Positions 24,619 through 32,298 of a stretch of DNA of 64,000 nt are shown piece by piece. The translations under genes were made by a program, and so were the position numbers. The DNA comes from Sulfurovaceae bacterium (GTDB taxonomy: Bacteria > Campylobacterota > Campylobacteria > Campylobacterales > Sulfurovaceae), in assembly GCA_016744805.1 (NCBI GenBank), contig JADGDQ010000004.1, positions 1 to 64,000 of the forward strand, written 5' to 3'. Numbering within the stretch: position 1 is the first letter of the stretch; every line of letters begins with the position of its first letter. The notes beneath the pieces were generated by a model. It did not search any database. It saw only the letters and a program-made list of their open reading frames with translations, and was not told where the DNA came from.

Positions 24619-25236
24619 TTACTTTGGATAGAGTGACTTTTCAAAGAGATATTGATGTGTTTGAGGAAGTGTTTCATAGAGTTTATAGGCCATATCTCTA
24701 ATCTCCCACAATGCACTTTTATCACTTCTAAGAGCTATAAAGTTTTGTAAAGATCTAGCATTAATTGTCCAAGTTAATTCTGTTTTATAACTTTCAGGAA
24801 GACAAAATTTTGCAATATCATTACTGATGCCTTTTTTGAGTATGCTTTGTAGGTTATTAAGAGCTTTTATAGAAGCAGTATCAACCAATGTATTACCAGT
24901 TAAGACTATAAAACGATTTGCAGCATCATAATCATCTTCTGCAAATGCTTGTGCATCTTTTAGCTCTTTAAGAGTATAACGAGTACTCTTAACGCTTGGG
25001 CTTGCTATACGGTGACGAGCTAACTCTTGTAGCAGTGCACGGCTTACCCCTTGAACATAGAATGAATAAACTAAATGTTCTATGGTTGATGCATGTTTAT
25101 ATTTATTAACTACTCTATCAATAAGTGCTTGATCTTTTTCTCCTCCATCATCACTTTTGTCAAAGCTTTGCCAACAGGTACGAATAGCATGGGAACAAAC
25201 CTCTAAAGGAGTGTGGTGTAAAAGTGTAATCGTCAT
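24619..25236 (-). CDS. thyX: Flavin-dependent thymidylate synthase ThyX
   Basis: The 205-residue protein carries the ThyX signature RHRIASPSVKSTRY near residue 75, with the preceding IEHLVYSFYVQGVSRALLQE and the later SLQNFIALR near 155, all typical FAD- and dUMP-binding segments. It methylates dUMP to dTMP with methylene-tetrahydrofolate, using NADPH and FAD. ThyX is the usual thymidylate synthase in Campylobacterota. GAGGAT precedes the ATG at 25236. It is divergent from the acyltransferase gene. Confidence 0.97.
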   Translation of the reverse strand: MTITLLHHTPLEVCSHAIRTCWQSFDKSDDGGEKDQALIDRVVNKYKHASTIEHLVYSFYVQGVSRALLQELARHRIASPSVKSTRYTLKELKDAQAFAEDDYDAANRFIVLTGNTLVDTASIKALNNLQSILKKGISNDIAKFCLPESYKTELTWTINARSLQNFIALRSDKSALWEIRDMAYKLYETLPQTHQYLFEKSLYPK

Positions 25237-25304
25237 ATATATATCCTCATCATTATTATTAAGATATTATATTACAATAGGATAAAATATAGGAGTTTTT
25301 TATT

Positions 25305-26330
25305 ATGAATAGAAAATATAACAATTTCGACCTTCTACGGTTATTACTTGCCATAATTGTTGTGATTGTTCACACGGCAGAACTTTCACAGATTGAGGTT
25401 TTACATCACTTTAGTAGATTTTTTTCTTCTATTATAGCAGTTGACTCTTTTTTTATAGTAAGTGGATTTTTGATATTTATGAGTTATGAGAACTCTTCTT
25501 CTTTATTGGGCTATACAAGTAAAAGAGTTCGTAGAATATTCCCAGCCTATTCTACTGTGATAATACTTTGTGCATTTTTGCTCTTTTTCCTCTCTACAAA
25601 AAGTTTTGCAGACTACTTTAGTCTAGAGTTTATTCGTTATATTATTTCTAATCTTTTTACGCTAAATTTTATACAACCAACACTAGCAGGTGTCTTCGAG
25701 ACAAATCCACTGCAAGCAGTCAATGGTGCATTATGGACAATCAAGATAGAAGTAGCATTTTATATTTTTGTGCCTCTTATCGTTCTGCTCTTTAGAAAAT
25801 TTAATAAAATAGGAACTTTGTTGAGTATTTATATTCTCTCTATTATTTATTCTATGGTGTTAATGGGATTTTTTGAATCTACAAACCTACAAATATATCT
25901 CAAACTAGAAAAACAGATATTTGGACAGTTAGCATTTTTTGTCTCTGGTGCATTGTTATATTATTACTACGACTTTTTCACGAAGAACGCTTTTTATATC
26001 TTTATAGTCGCAAGTACAATATTACTCATAGACCACTTTATACTAAGTATCTATTTTCTCTACCCACTAGCATTAGCTATAGTCGTAATATACTTTGCAA
26101 CACAATTAAAATATCTAGGAGATTTCGGAAGATTTGGAGACATCTCTTTTGGTCTCTATATCTGGCACTTTCCCATAGTACAAGTATTTGTTCACTATCA
26201 TCTTTTTGATAATCTAGCTTTGGGAGTAACACTTTTGATTTTTGTTTTATTCTCTACAGCCTTATTATCATGGCATTTGATAGAGAAGAGATTTTTATAT
26301 CCTTCGTCGCATTATAAAAACCATGCATAA
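25305..26330 (+). CDS. Acyltransferase 3 (OafA-like) integral membrane protein
   Basis: The 341-residue protein has about ten membrane helices and begins NNFDLLRLLLAIIVVIVHTAEL, the N-terminal motif of acyltransferase family 3 with the catalytic-type histidine in the first helix. Further family marks are VDSFFIVSGFLIF near residue 46, SKRVRRIFPAY near 73 and FGLYIWHFPIVQVF near 280. Such enzymes O-acylate surface sugars or peptidoglycan from the cytoplasmic or periplasmic side. There is no sugar gene cluster around it, so the target is open. GGAG lies nine bases before the ATG. Confidence 0.9.
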   Translation: MNRKYNNFDLLRLLLAIIVVIVHTAELSQIEVLHHFSRFFSSIIAVDSFFIVSGFLIFMSYENSSSLLGYTSKRVRRIFPAYSTVIILCAFLLFFLSTKSFADYFSLEFIRYIISNLFTLNFIQPTLAGVFETNPLQAVNGALWTIKIEVAFYIFVPLIVLLFRKFNKIGTLLSIYILSIIYSMVLMGFFESTNLQIYLKLEKQIFGQLAFFVSGALLYYYYDFFTKNAFYIFIVASTILLIDHFILSIYFLYPLALAIVVIYFATQLKYLGDFGRFGDISFGLYIWHFPIVQVFVHYHLFDNLALGVTLLIFVLFSTALLSWHLIEKRFLYPSSHYKNHA

Positions 26331-26344
26331 AAAATTATCAATTT

Positions 26345-26406
26345 TGTAGGGTGGATGAAATCCACCATCATATATTATATACACTCCCACGCAGGAGTGA
26401 TGGGAG
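26345..26406. repeat. Half-copy of the GTAGGGTGG repeat family plus adjoining palindrome
   Basis: TTTGTAGGGTGG starts a perfect hairpin, GGTGGAT-GAA-ATCCACC (26350-26366), followed by ATCA. The same unit occurs twice in inverted orientation at 30.75-30.83 kb and once at 35.24 kb. Directly after it, CACTCC (26382) pairs with GGAGTG (26394), or CTCCCA with TGGGAG, giving alternative stems. It lies in the gap between the acyltransferase and the next gene. Confidence 0.7.
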
Positions 26407-26434
26407 CGAGAGAAGATGTTAACAATAAAAAATG

Positions 26435-26440
26435 TATAAT
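26435..26440 (+). promoter_or_regulatory. -10 box TGTATAAT for the small acidic protein
   Basis: TATAAT with an upstream TG lies 28 bases before the ATG at 26468. It is the only promoter-like site between the repeat and the gene. Confidence 0.45.
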
Positions 26441-26467
26441 GCATTAAATTTATAATAAGGATTAAAT

Positions 26468-26788
26468 ATGGCAAGTGATTATGTTACATCCATGATGGAA
26501 CAGGAAGATGAAGAGCGAAGAGAAAGAAATATTATGCGAGATGCAGCAATTTTAATTATCAAGGGATATGATATAAATAGTGCAAAAGCACATGCAAGAG
26601 AACTAGATAATGCCCAATATGAAGCTATTCGGAATAATGAGGTTATATATGAGGGGGAAGAAGAAGAAAATATAATAGGTTTTTTAGATTCAAGTATAGA
26701 TAGCCCATCTGCAAAGGGACTTAACAACTCTGAGATTGACGCAAAATACTATGAATTATGTGAAGAAGAAGGTATATCATCAGAATAA
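26468..26788 (+). CDS. Small acidic protein of unknown function
   Basis: The 106-residue protein is rich in Glu and Asp, with a basic, helical middle (RRERNIMRDAAILIIKGYD, then AKAHARELDNAQYEAIRNNE). It has no signal peptide, membrane segment or cysteine cluster. The start has AAGGAT six bases upstream, and a -10 box sits at 26435, so it is probably a real single-gene unit. It lies between a repeat and the convergent purB gene. I do not recognise a family. Confidence 0.7.
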   Translation: MASDYVTSMMEQEDEERRERNIMRDAAILIIKGYDINSAKAHARELDNAQYEAIRNNEVIYEGEEEENIIGFLDSSIDSPSAKGLNNSEIDAKYYELCEEEGISSE

Positions 26789-26847
26789 AAAATTTATACC
26801 ACAATCTAATTGTGGTATAAAGCTTACTATAAATATTTCTCCTCTAC

Positions 26848-28179
26848 CTACTTCCCAAACACCCTCTTAAATATCCCATCCACATTTTTAGTATAGTAGT
26901 CATAACTGAAACACTCTCGTATCTGCTCTTCGCTGAGAGACTCTCTGAGTTCTTTATCTGCTAGGAGGTGACCTAGGTAGAGGGATTCGCCTTTTTTGTT
27001 GGTGGTTGGTTTGCCTTGTTGGATCTCTTCCCATACTTTCATCGCGTTTCTTTGGACGATTCTATAGGCATCTTCACGACTCACACCTTTGAGTGGTAAC
27101 TCCAAAAGAACTCTTTGAGAAAATACAAGTCCACCAGTAAGATTGAGGTTTTTCATCATATTCTCTGGCATGACTGTGAGGTTGGCTATGACACTGTTCA
27201 TACGATGGAGCATGAAGTCAGTGGTGATGAAAGTATCAGGGAGCCAAAACCGCTCATTTGAACTATGAGAGATATCTCTCTCATGCCATAGAGCTACATT
27301 TTCCATAGCTGGCACTGCGTAAGCTCGCACAGTTCTAGCTAGTCCTGTGATGTTCTCTGTGAGGATAGGGTTTCTCTTGTGTGGCATAGCAGAGCTACCT
27401 TTTTGACCTTTGGCGAAATACTCTTCACACTCATAGACCTCTGTTCTTTGTAGGTGTCGTACCTGTACAGCAAACTTCTCTATAGTAGATGCCATCAGAG
27501 CTAGAGCCGTCGCTAGGCGTGCATATCTATCTCTATGGACTACTTGGTTAGAACATGGCTCAGGTTTGAGTCCTAGCTCTTTCATAGCGTACTCTTCTAG
27601 CTCTAGTGGAGCGTGTGCGAAGTTGCCCATAGCACCTGAGATTTGACCTACAGAGATGACTTTGAGTGTATCTTTGAGGTTGTCTAAGTGTCTTTTCATC
27701 TCATCATACCATACAGCAAGCGTGAGACCGAAAGTGATAGGCTCTCCATGGATACCGTGGCTTCTTCCTACCATCAGTGTCATCTTATGCTCTTTGGCTC
27801 TCTTTTTGATAGATTTCATCAGCATCTTGACATCTTTGATCACTATCTTGAGTGAGTCTCTCATCTGCAATGCCACACCCGTATCGACAGCATCAGAACT
27901 CGTCATACCATAGTGAAACCATCGCGACTCTTCACCCAAGCTCTCACTGACAGAGGTATTGAAAGCGATCAAGTCATGTTTGGTCACAGCCTCTATCTCT
28001 TCGATCCGCTCTACAGAAAATGTAGCATTTTTTACAATCTTCTTGCAGTCTTCATCAGGGATAAGCCCCAATTTGTTCCAAGCTTTTACAGCTGCTTTCT
28101 CTACCTCTAACCATGCCGCGTAGCGTGCATGCTGTGTCCAGTGTTGACTCATCTCTTCTCGTGCGTATCTCTCTACCAT
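26848..28179 (-). CDS. purB: Adenylosuccinate lyase
   Basis: The 443-residue fumarase-superfamily enzyme shows TKHDLIAFNTSVSES near residue 64, MTSSDAVDTGVALQM near 92, VGRSHGIHGEPITFG near 137 with the catalytic histidine, and the superfamily signature KGSSAMPHKRNPILTEN near 260. It acts twice in purine synthesis, releasing fumarate from SAICAR and from adenylosuccinate. AAGGG precedes the ATG. Base composition looks somewhat richer in GC than the flanking small ORF, as expected of a well-expressed gene. It is divergent from the RluA-family gene at 28243. Confidence 0.97.
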   Translation of the reverse strand: MVERYAREEMSQHWTQHARYAAWLEVEKAAVKAWNKLGLIPDEDCKKIVKNATFSVERIEEIEAVTKHDLIAFNTSVSESLGEESRWFHYGMTSSDAVDTGVALQMRDSLKIVIKDVKMLMKSIKKRAKEHKMTLMVGRSHGIHGEPITFGLTLAVWYDEMKRHLDNLKDTLKVISVGQISGAMGNFAHAPLELEEYAMKELGLKPEPCSNQVVHRDRYARLATALALMASTIEKFAVQVRHLQRTEVYECEEYFAKGQKGSSAMPHKRNPILTENITGLARTVRAYAVPAMENVALWHERDISHSSNERFWLPDTFITTDFMLHRMNSVIANLTVMPENMMKNLNLTGGLVFSQRVLLELPLKGVSREDAYRIVQRNAMKVWEEIQQGKPTTNKKGESLYLGHLLADKELRESLSEEQIRECFSYDYYTKNVDGIFKRVFGK

Positions 28180-28242
28180 GTAGTACCCTTGATGTTAATA
28201 TGCTATGATTCTATCAAAATAGAAGTTATGAAAAGGTAAAAG

Positions 28243-29172
28243 ATGCCATTTGTCAAAAAGAGCTTTGTAGTCTCCCCAAAGATCAAAGCGTTTCTCTATC
28301 TCATCCGCGAACACAATCTCTCTCAAGGAGATGCACAGAGACTCATCGCTAGAGGACGACTACTGATAGCTGGTGAGTCTATGAGAGATAGTTCACAGAC
28401 TATAGAGGGTGAGATAGAGCTTGTCTATTTTGAGCCAAAGGGTAGGGGAGTCTTGCCACTGTTTCAGACCAGAGACTTCATGCTTTTTGAGAAAGAGAGT
28501 GGGGTACTCGTCCACCCCAACACTATGGCTACAGAGTACTCTATGCTTGATGAGATTCGTACTATATCAGGTGACTATGCCAATGCAGTACACCGTATAG
28601 ATATGGAGACCTCTGGACTACTGATGGCTAGCAAACACAAAGGAGCAGAATCCCCACTCAAGATGCTCTTTGAAAAGAGAGTTATCAAGAAGTCATATCT
28701 CGCATGGGTAGATGGCAAAGTGACTCAAGAGTTTGAAGTAAACGAACCTCTCAAAATACGAGATGACTATAACACCTCCAAACACAAAGTAGAAGTACAC
28801 CCCGAGGGAAAAGCTTCACTCACGCACTTCAAACCCCTCAAATATGATGAGGAGTTAGATGCTACACTAGTGGCGTGTTTCCCTCATACAGGACGCACAC
28901 ATCAGATACGAGTACATTTGTTTCACGTGAAACATCCCATACTAGGAGACCCAATTTATGGCACAAACTTCCAAGCAAGTAATGAATATTTGGAGGGTAG
29001 ATTATCCGATAAGGATAGACGAATATCTACAGGTGCAAGTAGGTTGATGCTCCATGCACAGAGCCTAAGGTTTCATTTCAAATCAGACTTTTATCTGGAG
29101 AGTAGGGTGGATTTCGAGGGGATGAAGAGTGAGATATATGCAAGAGATAAGAGGGTGTTTAATAAAAGATAA
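28243..29172 (+). CDS. RluA-family pseudouridine synthase
   Basis: The 309-residue protein has an S4-like N-terminal region (LSQGDAQRLIARGRLLIAGE near residue 27) and the RluA catalytic domain with VHRIDMETSGLLMASKH near residue 125 (catalytic Asp in HRIDMETSG), then PHTGRTHQIRVHLFHVKHPILGD near 220. It converts uridine to pseudouridine in rRNA or tRNA; which site cannot be read from sequence. Start has AAAGGT upstream. A perfect hairpin follows its stop. Confidence 0.92.
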   Translation: MPFVKKSFVVSPKIKAFLYLIREHNLSQGDAQRLIARGRLLIAGESMRDSSQTIEGEIELVYFEPKGRGVLPLFQTRDFMLFEKESGVLVHPNTMATEYSMLDEIRTISGDYANAVHRIDMETSGLLMASKHKGAESPLKMLFEKRVIKKSYLAWVDGKVTQEFEVNEPLKIRDDYNTSKHKVEVHPEGKASLTHFKPLKYDEELDATLVACFPHTGRTHQIRVHLFHVKHPILGDPIYGTNFQASNEYLEGRLSDKDRRISTGASRLMLHAQSLRFHFKSDFYLESRVDFEGMKSEIYARDKRVFNKR

Positions 29173-29197
29173 TGAGGCTTTCCGCTATAATTTATTT

Positions 29198-29225
29198 GTG
29201 AACAAGCTTTTTTATGCTTGTTCAC
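29198..29225. terminator. Perfect 10-bp hairpin between convergent genes
   Basis: GTGAACAAGC and GCTTGTTCAC form a perfect stem with loop TTTTTTAT, 26 bases after the pseudouridine synthase stop and 65 bases past the end of the opposite small gene. The position between convergent units suggests a two-way terminator. A TATAAT at 29186-29191 just before it is probably incidental. Confidence 0.55.
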
Positions 29226-29289
29226 TGCTTGATTGATTACCAAGTATTCTGATGAGAAATAATTAAAAATATTTCGATTAGTACTCTAT

Positions 29290-29391
29290 TTATTTCTCAT
29301 CCTCACTACGAGCCTCTTTGATGAACCAACCACCACCGATGACAACTACTACTATTATAAACGCCAATAAAGCTACATCTATACCTGACAT
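29290..29391 (-). CDS. 33-residue single-span membrane protein coupled to rlmN
   Basis: This short ORF encodes MSGIDVALLAFIIVVVVIGG and continues GWFIKEARSEDEK: one hydrophobic helix (residues 6-24) followed by a charged tail. Its ATG directly follows the rlmN TAG with no gap, and GGAGAG, inside the last codons of rlmN, serves as ribosome binding site, so translation is coupled. The positive-inside pattern is not clear: the tail is mixed, KEARSEDEK. The size and layout resemble small bacterial membrane regulators, but I know no named family. It could also be an over-read, yet the binding site, coupling and clean membrane helix argue for a gene. Confidence 0.65.
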   Translation of the reverse strand: MSGIDVALLAFIIVVVVIGGGWFIKEARSEDEK

Positions 29392-30456
29392 CTACTCTCC
29401 TTTTTCTTGTTCTCTAAGCTGTCCGCAGGCTGCTGATATATCTAAGCCTTTGGATTCTCTGATGGTACAGTGTAATCCCCTAGAGGTTAGATACTCCTGA
29501 AATCGGAGCATATCTCTCTCTTGTGGGCGTTTAAACTCTGTGCCTCCATAAGGATTAAAGTAAATTAGATTCACTTTGGCTTTGATACCATCTAAGAGTT
29601 TGAGTAGCTTTTTGGCTGCTGACATCTGGTCGTTGACATCTTTGATGACCAGATATTCAAACATCACTCGTTTTCTAGCATTAATAGGAAATGCTTTGAC
29701 TGCATCTATGATAGATTGTATATTATATGCTTTATTAATAGGCATAAGTGTTTGACGCAAATCATCATCAACCGCATGTAAAGAGATAGCTAGATTGATA
29801 CCCAAATCCATAGCTCCTAGCTTGGTGATTTTGGCACTAAGTCCACTTGTAGAGATAGTCTGTCTATGTGTAGCAATAGCCATACCATCCTCATCTGCAA
29901 ATATCTCTACAGCTTTTACCACATTATCCAAATTATCAAGTGGCTCACCCATACCCATAAAGACAATATTTAGACGACGGTTAGCTTCTATATTATTATC
30001 CTTTTTGACCATCAATAGTTGTGCTACAATCTCACCAGTAGTCAGGTTACGCATAAAACCACCCTTTGCAGTCAAACAAAAAGCACACCCCACCTTGCAA
30101 CCCACCTGAGAGGAGATACAGACTGTATAGCGTTCTTGATGTTTCACAGAACCATCTTCGTGATACTCCTTGTCTCGCATTAGCAAGAGTACAACTTCGA
30201 CTGTATGCCCATCGTGTAACTCAAAGAGATATTTACGACTCCCATCACGGCTATCTTGTACCAGTAACATCTTAAGAGGTGTGAGTGTAAACTCTGCATC
30301 TAACTCTGCTCTCAATGCTTTTGGCAGATTTAGCATCTCATCAAATGAAGACGCATACTTATGATAACTCCAGTTCCATATCTGCTTTGCACGGAATGCT
30401 GGTTTTATCATTGTGGATAGTTCTTGTTTTGTGTAGTTTTGTAGGATTTTTTTCAT
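29392..30456 (-). CDS. rlmN: 23S rRNA/tRNA (adenine-C2)-methyltransferase RlmN
   Basis: The 354-residue radical-SAM enzyme has the cluster motif [20 protein letters not shown] near residue 120, the SAM-binding [11 protein letters not shown] near 165 and the second conserved cysteine near the C-terminus ([20 protein letters not shown]; the Cys in SAACGQL). It methylates A2503 of 23S rRNA and A37 of some tRNAs. The ATG at 30456 has GAAAG upstream. Its first 14 codons and upstream bases are echoed in a second, truncated copy about 240 bases further upstream. Confidence 0.97.
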   Translation of the reverse strand: MKKILQNYTKQELSTMIKPAFRAKQIWNWSYHKYASSFDEMLNLPKALRAELDAEFTLTPLKMLLVQDSRDGSRKYLFELHDGHTVEVVLLLMRDKEYHEDGSVKHQERYTVCISSQVGCKVGCAFCLTAKGGFMRNLTTGEIVAQLLMVKKDNNIEANRRLNIVFMGMGEPLDNLDNVVKAVEIFADEDGMAIATHRQTISTSGLSAKITKLGAMDLGINLAISLHAVDDDLRQTLMPINKAYNIQSIIDAVKAFPINARKRVMFEYLVIKDVNDQMSAAKKLLKLLDGIKAKVNLIYFNPYGGTEFKRPQERDMLRFQEYLTSRGLHCTIRESKGLDISAACGQLREQEKGE

Positions 30457-30499
30457 TTTTTTTCTTTCATTTGTATTTTTTTTCTAATTTTGCTATAAT
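30457..30499 (+). promoter_or_regulatory. Strong plus-strand promoter with periodic T tracts and TATAAT
   Basis: Three T-rich tracts at roughly 11-base spacing are followed by TTTTGCTATAAT (TATAAT at 30494-30499), the textbook promoter form of this phylum. It points rightward, yet no plus-strand gene follows for more than 1.8 kb. The T tracts on the plus strand are at the same time the A-rich leader of rlmN on the minus strand, which weakens the argument a little. Confidence 0.55.
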
Positions 30500-30504
30500 A
30501 AAAC

Positions 30505-30567
30505 ATGTAGAGAGGTCTCACTATTTATAGTCGAGGATATGGGCTTAGTTCCCGCTGCCCTCTGCAT
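30505..30567 (+). ncRNA. Candidate structured small RNA (three-way junction)
   Basis: Downstream of the promoter a transcript starting near 30505 can fold into a closed three-way junction. P1 is ATGTAGAG (30505-30512) with CTCTGCAT (30560-30567), extended by GG/CC across a bulged A. P2 is ACTA/TAGT (30520-30531). P3 is GGG/CCC (30541-30553). The shape recalls riboswitch-sized elements, but the core does not match a class I can name, and no gene follows on this strand. No terminator is evident behind it. It overlaps the end of a minus-strand ORF, which gives an alternative reason for its composition. Confidence 0.35.
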
Positions 30568-30694
30568 ACTTAAAGTATATTGTATTTCTATCTACTGCTT
30601 GTATCACTTTTTTTACTTTCCCTAAGCCACCCACACTATATATTGATTTCCATGCTAGTTCCTGTTTTGTGTAGTCTTGGAGGATTCTTTTCAT
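30545..30694 (-). pseudogene. Chimeric short ORF: rlmN-like start joined to an unrelated 35-residue tail
   Basis: The 49-codon ORF begins MKRILQDYTKQEL; rlmN begins [13 protein letters not shown], and the DNA matches over about 55 bases including the start region. After that it changes to AWKSIYSVGGLGKVKKVIQA and VDRNTIYFKYAEGSGN, a regular beta-like sequence with no relation to RlmN. There is no good ribosome binding site. It looks like a partial duplication of the rlmN 5' end fused to another gene's fragment. Whether it is translated is unknown. Confidence 0.45.
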
Positions 30695-30745
30695 TTTTAT
30701 ACCAGTTTAATTTATAGTTTTTCTATTATCCATTATTAAATATCT

Positions 30746-30834
30746 TTTTGTAGGGTGGGAGTATCCCACCATTAATTAGAGTTGACTGATAATCTCACTA
30801 GCTATATTGGTGGATTTCATCCACCCTACAAAAT
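30746..30834. repeat. Complete two-ended copy of the GTAGGGTGG repeat (MITE-like)
   Basis: The element is about 88 bases. The left end is TTTTTGTAGGGTGGGA-GTA-TCCCACC, a hairpin; the right end is GGTGGAT-TTC-ATCCACC followed by CTACAAAATC, a second hairpin in inverted orientation. The ends are inverted repeats (TTTTGTAGGGTGG with CCACCCTACAAAA) around a 38-base AT-rich centre without an ORF. Single ends occur at 26345 and 35237. This form suits a non-autonomous mobile element. Confidence 0.7.
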
Positions 30835-30890
30835 CTTTTAAATATTGAATAACGAATAAAAATTATTTTTTATTATAACATAGATTCAAA

Positions 30891-31424
30891 CTACATCCTC
30901 TCCATTCTATCCCTCATATAGACACTCATCTTCTCCATAGCTTCTTTATGATTCTTTATAAAAGTTTTATGTGCATCCTTGTCGCAATAGTTTGTTACTA
31001 TGAATACACCACCTGCTGGTATCTGTAGCTCCTCTGCTACTTTGAGGACTGCGAAAAACTCCATATTTTCTAACTCTATATTTTGTTGAAGATAGTGAGA
31101 GGATAGGGTAGAATCAGTGGTGATATAATTGCTTGAGTTTATTATTGTTTCACGTGAAACATTATCAGCTGTAGAGACAATATTGTCTAAAGGAGTGTAG
31201 GCTCCATGGGTGAAAAAACTATTTTCTATATTGGCAGCGGTTCTGGATTCTACTATATCAAAAATCTTATGATTGCCATAACTCCCTGCTGTTCCTACAA
31301 AGAGTAAAAACTCAGGAGGGTTCAGGAGGCAGAGCCTTGTAAGGTTGATAGCAGAGTTGACCATCCCTATACCTATAGGGGTAGCAAAATCAAACTGTTC
31401 ACTATCTCCAGCACACACTATCAT
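30891..31424 (-). CDS. Nucleoside phosphorylase-superfamily protein
   Basis: The 177-residue protein has the phosphorylase/nucleosidase features FVGTAGSYG near residue 43 and the active-site-like segment ELENMEFFAVLKVAEEL near 118, close to the EMEGAAV motif of MTA/SAH nucleosidases. A segment VFIVTNYCDKDAHK near 140 follows. It is shorter than typical 230-residue members, and the first beta strands look trimmed, so activity is uncertain. The ATG directly follows the hisF TAG, so the two are translationally coupled. A nucleosidase or purine phosphorylase role is possible; substrate unknown. Confidence 0.7.
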   Translation of the reverse strand: MIVCAGDSEQFDFATPIGIGMVNSAINLTRLCLLNPPEFLLFVGTAGSYGNHKIFDIVESRTAANIENSFFTHGAYTPLDNIVSTADNVSRETIINSSNYITTDSTLSSHYLQQNIELENMEFFAVLKVAEELQIPAGGVFIVTNYCDKDAHKTFIKNHKEAMEKMSVYMRDRMERM

Positions 31425-32189
31425 CTAGCGTCTCACTGGAATATTTTGATCATAGAGATAGTTTTTAAGATCCATAATGTCTATCTCTTTAAAGTGAAAG
31501 ATAGAGGCAGCTAGAGCAGCATCGGCATTGCCTAGAGTAAAAGCCTCTTCTATATGCTTCATAGTTCCTGCTCCACCACTGGCTATAATAGGGATATTAA
31601 CTACATCATTGATGCGAGCATTAAGGTCGTTATCAAAACCTGCTTTTGTACCATCTGCGTCCATAGAGGTAATAAGCAGTTCTCCTGCACCTCTATTGTA
31701 GACCTCTTTTGCCCACTCTATCGCATCTATGCCTGTATCATTGCGTCCACCATGGGTAAATATATGCCACTCATTATCTGATATTCTCTTGGCATCTATG
31801 GCTACAACTATACATTGCGAACCAAATCGTTTGGCTCCCTCGTCTATAAACTCTGGGCGTTTGATAGCTGCGGAGTTGATGCTAACTTTGTCACAGCCTA
31901 CATTGAGAAGATTATAAATATCACTTAATTCTCTGATGCCACCACCTACTGTTAAGGGGATAAAAACCTCTTTTGCTACCTCTCGTACTACATCTACTAT
32001 AGTGTCTCGCCCTTCGTGGCTCGCACCAATATCAAGAAATGTTATCTCATCGGCACCCTCTATATTATATCTTTTGGCTACTTCTACAGGATCACCTGCA
32101 TCACGCAGTCCTACAAAGTTGACACCTTTTACTACGCGACCGTTGTTAACATCTAGGCACGGTATAATTCGTTTTGCAAAATAATCCAT
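31425..32189 (-). CDS. hisF: Imidazole glycerol phosphate synthase subunit HisF
   Basis: The 254-residue TIM barrel has [21 protein letters not shown] at the start with the first catalytic aspartate, [11 protein letters not shown] near residue 125 with the second, and the phosphate-binding [17 protein letters not shown] near 215. With HisH it makes imidazole glycerol phosphate and AICAR in histidine synthesis. The ATG at 32189 is preferred because GAGATGG lies six bases upstream; an ATG two codons earlier is possible. hisH is not adjacent. The gene is followed without a gap by the phosphorylase-like gene. Confidence 0.96.
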   Translation of the reverse strand: MDYFAKRIIPCLDVNNGRVVKGVNFVGLRDAGDPVEVAKRYNIEGADEITFLDIGASHEGRDTIVDVVREVAKEVFIPLTVGGGIRELSDIYNLLNVGCDKVSINSAAIKRPEFIDEGAKRFGSQCIVVAIDAKRISDNEWHIFTHGGRNDTGIDAIEWAKEVYNRGAGELLITSMDADGTKAGFDNDLNARINDVVNIPIIASGGAGTMKHIEEAFTLGNADAALAASIFHFKEIDIMDLKNYLYDQNIPVRR

Positions 32190-32298
32190 TATCATCCATC
32201 TCTTTCTATAAATATGCTAAGATTATACAAAAAATATCCAAAATAAATAATAAACCTATAAAAATGGTGATTTTGCTGGATTTAAGGCGTATTAGAGT

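Noticed and set aside
30505-30690. 6S RNA or SRP RNA as identity for the candidate RNA
   Set aside because: The closing stem forms within about 60 bases, too short for 6S, and the SRP GGAAGG core is absent.
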